IMG/VR virus record: IMGVR_UViG_3300049216_000568
Span: 1-39,733 of that record
Source: a virus
Strand: one strand, 5' to 3'
DNA: 39,733 nt
Made by a program: the position numbers and the translations under genes. The number at the start of each line of letters is the position of its first letter. The first letter of the stretch is position 1. The notes beneath the pieces are model-generated. The model was not told the DNA's origin. It did no database searches and worked only from the letters and a program-made list of their open reading frames with translations. Below are positions 16,280 through 24,136 of this stretch, piece after piece.

Positions 16280-17409
16280 TAGCTCACCGTCACGGCAAAG
16301 GACTGGACGATGGTGGTGGGGTCGCCGCCCACATCAATGGTGCCGTCATTGACGGACAGCAATTCGATGTATTGAACACCTTCAACGAGTTGAGCCACTG
16401 ATCCGAGAACGGAATAACGCACGGCGTTCCCCACACCCAAGCCATTGATGTAGGACTGGACGGCGGAGATCACGGCAGGGATCACCACATTGATCTTGTC
16501 GTATCCCGGCTGCACCGTGATGCTCAAAGCGACGCTCACCGGCAGGATCGTGGCTGGCAACACGCCAAAGGTCACGGAGACCGGGCGAACTGCATCCACC
16601 GCCGTCTTGACGCTTTGGATCAAGGCGCTGTTCGGATCGGTCGAACCGGCGTTGTTGATGTAGGCGAGGAACGAGCCAGCCTGACCGGAGCCGGAGGCGT
16701 TCTTGTTCTCAACAATCTGGAAACTCACGCCGGGGTGGCTGGACTGGATTGCGTAGGCCACGGCGCCATTGGTCGCCAGCGAACGGTTGGAAATGTAGGT
16801 CGGGAAGCGTGCGACCACGGATTGGTCGCTTTCAGCGTCCGTGCCGCCCACCAGCGCCGCAGCGTTTGTCACGGAGTCCACGGCGGAAATGCTGGTCGCG
16901 AGAACGGAGATCACCCCGGCCTGCACATTGCCGACCGATCCGCCGACCGCTGCAACCACGCTCGCGTTCACCGACAGAGCATCGGCGGCGATGGTGTAGC
17001 CGTCAGCCACGGGGTCGAAGTTGGGGTTGGTGAGCGCCGGTGCGACCACTGTGAAGGTCTGGCTCATGTCCGTGCTCTTCACTTGCGCGCCGACCGGCAC
17101 GAGGGCCGCGAAGCCTGCGACCGCACGGCTGAAGGTGACCGTGCCTTGAGCGGGCACAGCGGCGTTGCGGCTCATGCCGTAGTCGTTGACGAAGGTGTCG
17201 ATGTCCGACCCGGTTGAGGTGGACAGGCGGGTCATCTTGGCCACTTGGGCGGCGATGAACTGGCCATGCACAGCGTTGTCAGCGCCTGCGTAAAGCAGGG
17301 CGAGGAAGGCGGAGCCGGGTGTCAGGTCCGTCAGGTCAGGGCATTCCGCTTGAGCGGCTGCGACCATGGCGGAGACAATAGTGGAGTAATCACGGAAAGT
17401 AAGTGCCAT
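16279..17409 (-). CDS. J: Baseplate assembly protein J
   Basis: A 376-aa protein with the baseplate J layout: N-terminal helix (TFRDYSTIVSAMVAAAQAECPDLTDLTPGSAFLALL), the LSTSTGSDIDTFVNDYGMSR block, a central beta region, GGTDAESDQSVVARFPTYI, and a C-terminal ferredoxin-like half (VSVTFGVLPATILPVSVALSITVQPGYD). It forms the baseplate wedge with the gp25-like and I-like proteins encoded beside it. Confidence 0.85.
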   Translation of the reverse strand: MALTFRDYSTIVSAMVAAAQAECPDLTDLTPGSAFLALLYAGADNAVHGQFIAAQVAKMTRLSTSTGSDIDTFVNDYGMSRNAAVPAQGTVTFSRAVAGFAALVPVGAQVKSTDMSQTFTVVAPALTNPNFDPVADGYTIAADALSVNASVVAAVGGSVGNVQAGVISVLATSISAVDSVTNAAALVGGTDAESDQSVVARFPTYISNRSLATNGAVAYAIQSSHPGVSFQIVENKNASGSGQAGSFLAYINNAGSTDPNSALIQSVKTAVDAVRPVSVTFGVLPATILPVSVALSITVQPGYDKINVVIPAVISAVQSYINGLGVGNAVRYSVLGSVAQLVEGVQYIELLSVNDGTIDVGGDPTTIVQSFAVTVS

Positions 17410-17412
17410 GGT

Positions 17413-17784
17413 TTAACCGATCTGAAGGGGGTCAAGTTCGTAAGTGATGCCAGTATCGGCATCGACATACCTGATGACGGCGTTCGTCTGACCGGTTACA
17501 CTGTCGGAAGTGATAGTAACTGTGGGCGGCGTAGTCTGATCAACAGACTCTTCGAGCCGCATTTGCGTCAGGAAAGTCGCCTGAATACGCGAGACATTGA
17601 TGACACTGCCCACCATTTCAGGGGCTCCCGCACCATAGTCAGTGTGGAAAGCGTCATCGAAGTTGCAGGTCATCAGGCGGCGACCAACCCGTTGCTGGCC
17701 AAGGTCCGTGCCCGCAGACAAAGACAAGCCGCCAGTAGGCGTAAGATTCAGGTCTTCGCCCCAAGTGTGTTCAAGATCAGCCAT
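17413..17784 (-). CDS. Baseplate wedge protein, gpW/gp25-like
   Basis: A 123-aa protein similar to the P2 gpW/T4 gp25 wedge component: DLNLTPTGGLSLSAGTDLGQQRVGRRLMT, DYGAGAPEMVG, with family length and place between V and J. A late motif CTAAATA ends exactly 6 nt before the ATG, and no Shine-Dalgarno-like stretch separates them. From its own promoter the mRNA would start at or next to the start codon. Confidence 0.75.
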   Translation of the reverse strand: MADLEHTWGEDLNLTPTGGLSLSAGTDLGQQRVGRRLMTCNFDDAFHTDYGAGAPEMVGSVINVSRIQATFLTQMRLEESVDQTTPPTVTITSDSVTGQTNAVIRYVDADTGITYELDPLQIG

Positions 17785-17790
17785 CGGCTA

Positions 17791-17797
17791 TATTTAG
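17791..17797 (-). promoter_or_regulatory. T4-late-type promoter CTAAATA, start codon at expected +1
   Basis: CTAAATA on the - strand. The A of the ATG at 17784 is the seventh base after the motif, where T4 late transcription would begin. Confidence 0.6.
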
Positions 17798-17805
17798 CGG
17801 ATGGG

Positions 17806-18408
17806 TCAGTCTTGGACGGTTGGAGGTGCCGTGTTGCTTGAACCTGAAGTCACGCCCGCATGGACATGCGAGTTGTGATGCTGACGAAGATCGTCCAGCG
17901 TATTGTGGAAGTCTTTGACTTGCTGTTCAGCGGTGATGTTTTGCTGACCAAGGATGTCTTCCGAGACCGTCAGCTTGCCTTCGATCTCCATGTCCGCTTT
18001 CACATAGAGCTTGCCCGGCGAGGTCCGAAGCTGGCCACCGTCCCAAACGATGGCGACTTCACCCGGCTTCAGGGGCTCCGCCCCGCCGCCAATCGTTGAG
18101 CCAACGGGCGGCACGGAATGGACTTTGTTGAAGGCCAGACCGATGACGACATAGTTCTGTGCTGACCCTTCCTGCGGGGCGACAAACGCCATCTGTCCGG
18201 GGGTCGGAGCCCACCAGAAACCGGTCGTGCCAGTGTTCCCGCAGAGGATTTGAATCCAGCCGGTGTCGATGGCTTCCGGCTGAATGGAGACCTTCGCCAT
18301 GTGGGTGGTCGCGTCGTAGCTCGTGACGATGCCCCAACGCGGTTGTGCGAGGTAGTTGCCCTGCATCGCGGTGCGCGCGAGGACGGAGTTGAACAGTTGA
18401 TCCATCAT
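17806..18408 (-). CDS. V: Baseplate spike protein V
   Basis: A 200-aa protein with the gpV layout: N-terminal OB-fold (YLAQPRWGIVTSYDATTHMAKVSIQPE, TPGQMAFVAPQEGSAQNYVVIGL), a beta-helical spike (GKLYVKADMEIEGKLTVSEDILGQQNITAEQQVKD) and the apex motif HHNSHVHAG, whose His-x-His residues bind an iron ion at the tip in P2-type spikes. It overlaps the D-like hub gene by ATGA. It pierces the outer membrane during injection. Confidence 0.85.
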   Translation of the reverse strand: MMDQLFNSVLARTAMQGNYLAQPRWGIVTSYDATTHMAKVSIQPEAIDTGWIQILCGNTGTTGFWWAPTPGQMAFVAPQEGSAQNYVVIGLAFNKVHSVPPVGSTIGGGAEPLKPGEVAIVWDGGQLRTSPGKLYVKADMEIEGKLTVSEDILGQQNITAEQQVKDFHNTLDDLRQHHNSHVHAGVTSGSSNTAPPTVQD

Positions 18409-19457
18409 GCACCCACCGTCCCGTCAGGGTGGTTCTTGGCGCCGATGGACATGCTGAAGCCGTCTTCAAAGTCGTATTCAAGCTCGACGGCTTCGATGAT
18501 GTAGGTCTGGCTGGCGACCCCGTTTAAACCCTGAATGACCAAGGGTGTGCGAGGGTCCAGTGTTAGGTCGCCGGGGCACTGAACATCAATCTTGTATTCG
18601 TGCTTAGTGATTTGATCCAACTCCGCTTCAGCGTGTTGTTTCAGAACCTCAAGCTTAACACCCGGCAAGTAGCGGATGTATTCCGTGCCATCCTTAGTCT
18701 TTTTGCCAGCCGTGTAATGGCGAGCGGCGAAGTAGCCAGCATCCCAAGAATAGTAGGTGACAGAAATGTCCTTCGCCAAGGCGAGGTTGTGCTCCACGGA
18801 GAGCCCGGTGATGGTGGAAGCGTTTGCACGGCTTGCCCCACCCTTGGAGGTCGCAGGCTGGTAGACCAGCACACGAGGGGCGGCAGTGGTCGGATCGACG
18901 GCCTTCTTGAAATGCAGTGTCCCGTTTGAGCACCACAGGTCGAAGTTCTCCCGCGTGGCCAGCATGACCATGAAGTCCCAAAGGGTCTTCGCGGTGCTGA
19001 ACTGGCCAAGGTGGATCGTGATGTGGTCCGCGTCATAGTATTTGCCGACAACCGTTGAGGTCTTGTCCACATCAGGGATGAAGCCAAACTGGTTGGCGAA
19101 CATCGTGACAATCTCGGAGGAAGTCCGGTTCGAGTATGCCAGCAAGGTCTTCGCATCCATGAAGACCTTTGACTCATCACGCCCATGCACTTCGATGCAC
19201 ATGTCAGTGAAGTTGACGCGCACGCCGTCGATGTATCCCTTGAGGATACTTACGCCGGTCTCCGACTGAAACTCGACTTTGATCTCAAGTTGGGTGAGCC
19301 ACCAGTTGTAGTTCCGCAGCGGGTCAACATTGATCGGGAAGGTGGCCTCGAAAGTGTCCGCCTTCAGATGGTTGTTGCGGTGGATGGTGATCTTCTCAAT
19401 GCCGGGAACCGCCGTTCCAGCCACCAAAAACTTGGGGCGAGGTTTGCGAACGGTCAT
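18405..19457 (-). CDS. D: Baseplate hub / late control protein D-like
   Basis: A 350-aa protein with the P2 gpD/T4 gp27-type hub pattern: FEATFPINVDPLRNYNWWLTQLEIKVEF, ILKGYIDGVRVNFTDMCIEVHGRDESKVFMDAK, FDLWCSNGTLHFKK, and a C-terminal region ending LEYDFEDGFSMSIGAK. It sits between X and V genes as in P2-like baseplates, with 4-nt overlaps on both sides. The name late control refers to P2; nothing here indicates a regulatory role. A GTTTAAAC at 18522 is read as Leu-Asn. Confidence 0.8.
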   Translation of the reverse strand: MTVRKPRPKFLVAGTAVPGIEKITIHRNNHLKADTFEATFPINVDPLRNYNWWLTQLEIKVEFQSETGVSILKGYIDGVRVNFTDMCIEVHGRDESKVFMDAKTLLAYSNRTSSEIVTMFANQFGFIPDVDKTSTVVGKYYDADHITIHLGQFSTAKTLWDFMVMLATRENFDLWCSNGTLHFKKAVDPTTAAPRVLVYQPATSKGGASRANASTITGLSVEHNLALAKDISVTYYSWDAGYFAARHYTAGKKTKDGTEYIRYLPGVKLEVLKQHAEAELDQITKHEYKIDVQCPGDLTLDPRTPLVIQGLNGVASQTYIIEAVELEYDFEDGFSMSIGAKNHPDGTVGA

Positions 19458-19636
19458 TCAGGCACCCCGCTTGGGGCGGTGGGGTCCACCGTGGGCAAGG
19501 ACAGTGTGACGGTTCCGCTGATGATGGGGTTGTAGAGCCCGTTCAGTTGGGCGATCCGCACCCATTGGGTGGCATCGTTCAGGTATTCGGCGGCGACACG
19601 CTGAAGGGTGGTAGCGCTCACGATGATGGTCTTCAT
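19454..19636 (-). CDS. X: Tail protein X-like (LysM)
   Basis: A 60-aa protein with a LysM-like fold typical of gpX tail proteins: LQRVAAEYLNDATQWVRIAQLNGLYNPIISGTVTLSLP. The ATG at 19636 shares its A with the stop of the upstream gene and is preferred over the TTG at 19639. It is probably part of the baseplate hub. Confidence 0.75.
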   Translation of the reverse strand: MKTIIVSATTLQRVAAEYLNDATQWVRIAQLNGLYNPIISGTVTLSLPTVDPTAPSGVPE

Positions 19637-20490
19637 CAAAAAAGTCCCCCCGTCTGAATGTTGTTGATCGCGCGCCCAACGAGGGCTGCGGCGGGGCCGA
19701 TTTGGGTGAGGTTGCCAAGCTGGTCGTTGGCGTTGTTGAGGGTCGCCAAGAGTTGGGTCGTGGTCTGGCCCGGCGCCCCAATGTCGCCAAGCGAGGACAG
19801 AGCGTCGTTGCCCTGCGTGGTGGCGAACTCAAGCTGCGACTGTGCGCTGATCAGCCGGTTCAGGACCACCTGACCTTGTGGCCCGGCCATGCTCGAAAGC
19901 TGACGCAAGATGAGCCCAAGCTGTGCCAAGGCGCTCTGAGTGCTTGCCAGAGCCGGTGGGAGGACGACCGTCGCCGCGCTGATCGCGTCAACGCTCACCG
20001 ATTGCAGAAGCGTGGGCTTGGGCGTGATCGCCGTGGCGACATCAAGGATTTCGCACGAGACGGTGTATTCGATCTCGCTGGCGTTCTTGTAGACGAATGT
20101 GGCTTCGTCGATCACCACATTGATGTTGAACGCACCCCACAGGAGCGCCTGCACATCACCGCTCACCCGCATCTGTTCCAAGGTCTGAGCACGCGCTGTA
20201 GCATCAGAAGAAAGAAACAGCCCCGTCCAAGAGACGGCGTTGGGGTCATCGCCCATCGCGTCAATCTGGCGAGCGCCACCGATCATCTTGTGGATTTTCA
20301 GGGACTGCTTGCCGCCATAGGTGATCTGGCTCGGCACATCAAAGCTGTCGAAGAACAGGTTCCCAAGGCTGACGGGGCCACCCGAGGAGAACGCGGACGC
20401 GGCGGCGGGCTGCGGAACAGCCGTCGAGGTGGAGGACACGGCAAGTGTTGGCGATGCCGTCCCCGACAGAATGGAAAGAGTGTCAGGCAT
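19636..20490 (-). CDS. Baseplate/tail protein U-like
   Basis: A 284-aa protein. After a low-complexity N-terminus it carries the gpU or DNA-circularisation-type pattern LGNLFFDSFDVPSQITYGGKQSLKIHKMIGGARQIDAMGDDPNAVSWTGLF, AQTLEQMRVSGDVQALLWG. A helical C-terminal half follows (QSALAQLGLILRQLSSM). It sits between tape measure and X as expected for a hub-tape-measure adaptor. A late motif CTAAATA ends 6 nt before its ATG. Confidence 0.7.
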   Translation of the reverse strand: MPDTLSILSGTASPTLAVSSTSTAVPQPAAASAFSSGGPVSLGNLFFDSFDVPSQITYGGKQSLKIHKMIGGARQIDAMGDDPNAVSWTGLFLSSDATARAQTLEQMRVSGDVQALLWGAFNINVVIDEATFVYKNASEIEYTVSCEILDVATAITPKPTLLQSVSVDAISAATVVLPPALASTQSALAQLGLILRQLSSMAGPQGQVVLNRLISAQSQLEFATTQGNDALSSLGDIGAPGQTTTQLLATLNNANDQLGNLTQIGPAAALVGRAINNIQTGGLF

Positions 20491-20496
20491 GACCAG

Positions 20497-20503
20497 TATT
20501 TAG
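20497..20503 (-). promoter_or_regulatory. T4-late-type promoter CTAAATA, start codon at expected +1
   Basis: CTAAATA in the context GCCCCTAAATACTGG, with the ATG at 20490 exactly 7 nt on, the same geometry as at 17784 and 35712. Confidence 0.6.
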
Positions 20504-20513
20504 GGGCCAGCCC

Positions 20514-22535
20514 TTATCCCATGTGCGGAACAGCCGAAGGCGTGAAGCCCTGACGGTTGGTGTGGACATTGCCGCCAGTCTGCGGACGGTTGGCGGCCTT
20601 GACGATTGTCTTCACCGTCTCCTTGGCGACGGTTTTGCCGTCAATCTTGGACTCGTGGTTCACCGTCACATGCACCGTGCTCGAAGGAGGAATGGGCGCC
20701 GCAGCCGGGTGGTCACCCTGACCCAAGTGCGTGATGCCGTTCCAGATTTGCGACGGAAGCTTGTGAAGCTCGTCAGAGATCGCAGAGCCGATCTTGGAGA
20801 AGGCATCGGGGATCGCGGTCTTCACCTTGTCCCACAGCCCGACCACGCCGGTCCCGATCCAACCAGCCAGCTTGGTGATGCCGCCCCAGATGTCGCGCCA
20901 CTTCAGGAGAAGGACATCGAAAACCACTACGGCGGCGGCCACACCGGCAACTATGGCCAATGGGAGGCCAACAAAGGCGGCGACGGCAAGAACCGCCGCT
21001 CCCCCGACTATAACTCCGAATGCTGTCAGGCCAGCGGCAACCTGCATCAAGACAATACCGATGGTTCGTCCAATTAGCGGATGTGCGCGGAAGAATGAGC
21101 CAACATTGTCGAGAGCGCCTGTCAGCCACTTCAGGGCAGGAATGATGACCGGCACAGCGTTTACCGCCAGCGAAGTGATCATGTTGTGCCAAGCCACCTT
21201 GAGGTTATCCATGTTCACCTTGGCAGATTTGTCCTGTGCGTCCTGATACGGGTCTTTCTTATCCGCCGCGTCCACATTGGCGCGCTCTTTCTTGATCACC
21301 GCCATGTTGCGAATGATCTCGGCAATGACAGCCGAAGCGTTGCGGTTGAACTTAGCGTGCTGGACCCAAGAGATTTCAGAGTCGGTGTCGGTGATGCCCT
21401 TGGCTGCGAGCTTGGGAAGAAGGACATTCTTCACCCACGACACAGGGTCGCTCTTCAGTTGGGACTCGCCGGAGATCGCGCCGTCCTCGAACTTGAACTG
21501 CTTTGGGAAGTCTCCTGCACCACCCCCAGAACGCCGGTGGCGGCCATGGGCGACCCCTGAGGAGTAGTCGTCGCCGAAGGCTGCGGAACCTCTGTAGCGG
21601 CCTCCTGCGGAGCCGTGGCCGATGCCTGTGGCGATGCCGTGGACCTTGGACATGTCGAGCAAGCCCATGTCACGGAGTGAGGTCGCGGTGACGCGGTTCA
21701 ACTGGCCAGAGATGAGGCCCATGTTGAGTGTAGCAAGCTGTGTGCCGGTCACGCCGCCGCCTTGGGCGCCGATCAGACCGACCATGTTCTTGAAGCCCTC
21801 TTCGGAGAGGTTGCCAGCCGCTGTCTTACCTGTGCTGGCGAACTGACGAAGCTGTTCACCATCCACTCGGCCACGGGTGGCGAACTCGATGGCGCGGTTC
21901 AGGTTCTGACGCGCCAAGAACCCGTGAGCGTCAAACTCGTTGTCGCCGTTGGCATCCTTTAGGAAGTTGCCGCGTGCGTCCTTCTTGTAGGACACGCCCA
22001 TCATTTCGATGGCGCGGTTGCCTTCGTGAAGATCGTTCTCCGCGTCTTCGGTAGAACCGCCACGCAGCACCTTCAGGCTGATGATGTTCCGCATGGTGTC
22101 TTCCAACACCGTGCGCTTGTCAGAGCCCTTTTCATAAATGTGCTCGAACGAGCCGAACAGTGCGCGAAGGTCACCGATGGCCTTGAGATTATCTGAGACA
22201 AGCGTCCCCTGAACGGACTTGGTCACCATCCACGCTTGCTGTGTCGCCTTGGCGACATCGAGCGGCGAGCTACCACCGCCAGCCAGCGTGATTTGCTGGC
22301 GGATCAACTCATCCTGTGCGTGGACCAGACCGTCGAGCGCCTTGAGCGCAATGCCAGCGCCCGCAAATGCGCCAGCCGCCACGCCGACCTTACCAAGGGC
22401 GGTCAGCTTGCCTTGAGTATCGAGGATTTTGACATTGAGCCCGTTGAGAGACTTCATCAGGCCGTTGATAACGCCTACAGCGTTGCCACCAGCGGTGATG
22501 TCCACCAAAATCTTGAATACTTTAGAACCAGCCAT
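20514..22535 (-). CDS. Tail tape measure protein
   Basis: A 673-aa protein: an N-terminal helical region (VGVINGLMKSLNGLNVKIL, KVGVAAGAFAGAGIALKALDGL), a Gly/Ser-rich basic region (HGSAGGRYRGSAAFGDDYS), then strongly hydrophobic segments (about 495-575, IGIVLMQVAAGLTAFGVIVGGAAVLAVAAFVGLPLAIVAG) typical of tape measures that insert into the host membrane. At about 0.15 nm per residue it predicts a tail of roughly 100 nm. It lies after the frameshifted chaperone and one small gene, as in other contractile-tail phages. Confidence 0.85.
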   Translation of the reverse strand: MAGSKVFKILVDITAGGNAVGVINGLMKSLNGLNVKILDTQGKLTALGKVGVAAGAFAGAGIALKALDGLVHAQDELIRQQITLAGGGSSPLDVAKATQQAWMVTKSVQGTLVSDNLKAIGDLRALFGSFEHIYEKGSDKRTVLEDTMRNIISLKVLRGGSTEDAENDLHEGNRAIEMMGVSYKKDARGNFLKDANGDNEFDAHGFLARQNLNRAIEFATRGRVDGEQLRQFASTGKTAAGNLSEEGFKNMVGLIGAQGGGVTGTQLATLNMGLISGQLNRVTATSLRDMGLLDMSKVHGIATGIGHGSAGGRYRGSAAFGDDYSSGVAHGRHRRSGGGAGDFPKQFKFEDGAISGESQLKSDPVSWVKNVLLPKLAAKGITDTDSEISWVQHAKFNRNASAVIAEIIRNMAVIKKERANVDAADKKDPYQDAQDKSAKVNMDNLKVAWHNMITSLAVNAVPVIIPALKWLTGALDNVGSFFRAHPLIGRTIGIVLMQVAAGLTAFGVIVGGAAVLAVAAFVGLPLAIVAGVAAAVVVFDVLLLKWRDIWGGITKLAGWIGTGVVGLWDKVKTAIPDAFSKIGSAISDELHKLPSQIWNGITHLGQGDHPAAAPIPPSSTVHVTVNHESKIDGKTVAKETVKTIVKAANRPQTGGNVHTNRQGFTPSAVPHMG

Positions 22536-22538
22536 GGC

Positions 22539-22982
22539 TTAACCCCCAAACAGTTTAAACAGGTGGTCGCCAATAATGTCCGCCACTTCGTCCGCAGTGT
22601 TGAACGCAGCGCTGGCCAAGACCGGGCGCGGCGGAATCTTTGAAGTGCCAAGCTCTTGATAGAGCATCACCTCATCTTCGGACCCCACATAGGCGTGGTG
22701 CCCGTCAACCTCGATGTCGATGCTATCCCGAAGCTTGCCGTCACGGAGCAAGGGCTCGTTCGGGGCATACCCAAGCTTGGCGCGGGTGTCCTGTGTGGCC
22801 TCTGCCAACTGTGGCCAAGCCGGGTTCGGACCCGCTTGGTCCTGATAGTGCCCGAAGTAGCTCTTCGCTTCCTTCTGGACATGCTTCGCAGCCAAGGTAA
22901 GGACTTCTTTACGGCCTTCCTCTTCGCTTGCAACAACGGTCGCCAGCACTGCAAGTAATTCGGCGATACCGTTAGAAGCCAT
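22539..22982 (-). CDS. HK97-gp10/virion morphogenesis-like tail protein
   Basis: A 147-aa protein with a helical N-terminus (EEEGRKEVLTLAAKHVQKEAKSYFG) and the pattern PLLRDGKLRDSIDIEVDGHHAYVGSEDEVMLYQELGTSKIPPRPVLASAAF, typical of HK97-gp10 or P2 gpS-type tail completion proteins. Its ATG shares an A with the stop of the -1 frame of the chaperone. It lies between chaperone and tape measure, an unusual place for this family. A GTTTAAAC at 22553 is read as Phe-Lys. Confidence 0.65.
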   Translation of the reverse strand: MASNGIAELLAVLATVVASEEEGRKEVLTLAAKHVQKEAKSYFGHYQDQAGPNPAWPQLAEATQDTRAKLGYAPNEPLLRDGKLRDSIDIEVDGHHAYVGSEDEVMLYQELGTSKIPPRPVLASAAFNTADEVADIIGDHLFKLFGG

Positions 22983-23544
22983 CAGGACTTGTCCTTAAAT
23001 CTCATCGTCTCAAAGTTAAACTCTCGGTCATCCACTACTTCGGAGAACAACAGAAACCACATCATTCGCTGTGTTTGCGTCATCTTCCTTGCTTCTTCCC
23101 ACGGGCACCCCTTCGAGACTATGTAAGCAAAGGCTCGAAAGTCGGGGTGCCTTACGAGTTTTTTAGTGCCCCAAGGCCCTCCTCAGACTCGGCAGTCTTC
23201 GCCGTCTGAAGATGGATCAAGTGTGTGCGGAGAGCCTGATAACCGGTCGTTCCGACGCGACGGATCGCGGAGCGGATGTGTGTCAGGTTGGCAGGGAACG
23301 GGTAGGGATTGCCGTCGATCTCGCGCACGCACGAGCAAATCATGGCCATCTCCATGTAGCTGCCGTTGTTGGTGGCTTCAGAGCCAGCCGCCAACATCAG
23401 GTCGCCAGTCTCAAGCAAGTCGCACTCGCGCCAGACATAAGTCCGACCGTCATCATCAGTGATCGTGAAGGACAGGTCGGGGGTCGGAGCCTTGACGGCT
23501 TTGGCGGCGGGCGCTTTGCGCTTCGTATCAGTAAGTTCGGGCAT
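22982..23544 (-). CDS. Tail assembly chaperone, long frameshift product
   Basis: A fusion of about 187 aa made by -1 ribosomal frameshifting. The 0 frame (130 aa) contains SFTITDDDGRTYVWRECDLLETGDLMLAAG. At A AAA AAC (23164-23158) a -1 slip continues into an open frame reading KLVRHPDFRAFAYIVSKG, then CPWEEARKMTQTQRMMWF and the end RFKDKS, stopping at 22982-22984. The -1 part has no start of its own and carries a typical chaperone C-terminal pattern. Both G-like and GT-like proteins coat the tape measure during tail assembly. Confidence 0.75.
23152..23544 (-). CDS. Tail assembly chaperone, short product
   Basis: The unshifted product, 130 aa, stopping at TAA 23152-23154 just after the slippery site. 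It binds the tape measure before tube polymerisation in related phages. Its leader comes from a late promoter in the loop of an upstream terminator, and AAAGGA precedes the ATG. Confidence 0.8.
   Translation of the reverse strand: MPELTDTKRKAPAAKAVKAPTPDLSFTITDDDGRTYVWRECDLLETGDLMLAAGSEATNNGSYMEMAMICSCVREIDGNPYPFPANLTHIRSAIRRVGTTGYQALRTHLIHLQTAKTAESEEGLGALKNS
23158..23164 (-). promoter_or_regulatory. -1 frameshift slippery heptamer AAAAAAC
   Basis: A perfect X-XXY-YYZ site: in the 0 frame the codons are CTA AAA AAC, followed two codons later by the stop. It permits a -1 slip into the T-like frame. Confidence 0.75.
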
Positions 23545-23568
23545 GGAATCCTTTGGTGGAAATAAAAA

Positions 23569-23628
23569 GGGCGCGGAGTGCGGCCCTAACAGCCATATTT
23601 AGCCGTCTGGACCTCTCACTCCGCGCCC
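23569..23628 (-). terminator. Terminator whose loop contains a late promoter
   Basis: GGGCGCGGAGTG (23569-23580) and CACTCCGCGCCC (23617-23628) form a perfect 12-bp stem. On the - strand TTTTTATTT follows. The 36-nt loop contains CTAAATA at 23602-23596. RNA arriving from the tube gene can form the terminator; RNA started in the loop lacks the 5' arm and cannot. Confidence 0.7.
23596..23602 (-). promoter_or_regulatory. T4-late-type promoter motif CTAAATA (chaperone)
   Basis: In the context ACGGCTAAATATGG, 51 nt before the chaperone ATG at 23544 and inside the terminator loop. A perfect GTCGTTTAAACGAC dyad lies about 50 bp upstream (23651-23664). Confidence 0.6.
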
Positions 23629-23675
23629 AACTCCCACCAAGGAGAGTAGCGTCGTTTAAACGACTACTTCACTAA

Positions 23676-24119
23676 TTAAACCACGAATCTTTGGGTTGCC
23701 TTAAAACTGACTTTTAGCTTGACATCCTTGTCAGCCGCCCAATCACCGCTGTCGTCATACTTGAAAGCACAGTTGGTGAACTTGAGCATGGTTTGAGTGC
23801 CATCCTTCTCGGACACATAAGCATAGACGGTGCCGTTGTTGTATTTGCCGAGTTGAATCCAGTTGGACTCAATGGTGCCGAACATGCGGTCGATGTTGGC
23901 GTCCTTACGAGAAAGCTCGATGGTGCCATCCCAACCCTTGGGAAGTTCGGCGTGGATCGTGTTGCCGTCGAGACGGTCAACAGTAATCGAGGCGTAAACC
24001 GCCTTGCCCGTGAACATCAGGATGTTCGAGATGTCAACACTCGTGCCGTCAGGAGCAACCCACTTGAGTTGAATGTCGCGGCCAGTATTGAAGGTGAATT
24101 GGTCTTGCGTGATCGACAT
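23676..24119 (-). CDS. Tail tube protein
   Basis: A 147-aa protein placed directly after the sheath gene. Its beta-rich sequence and length fit the contractile-tail tube family: TFNTGRDIQLKWVAPDGTSVDISNILMF, IESNWIQLGKYNNGTVYAYVSEKDGTQ, VKLKVSFKATQRFVV. It forms the inner tube around the tape measure. Transcription likely ends in the terminator at 23569-23628. Confidence 0.75.
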   Translation of the reverse strand: MSITQDQFTFNTGRDIQLKWVAPDGTSVDISNILMFTGKAVYASITVDRLDGNTIHAELPKGWDGTIELSRKDANIDRMFGTIESNWIQLGKYNNGTVYAYVSEKDGTQTMLKFTNCAFKYDDSGDWAADKDVKLKVSFKATQRFVV

Positions 24120-24136
24120 GTTCTTGTGCCCCCTTA

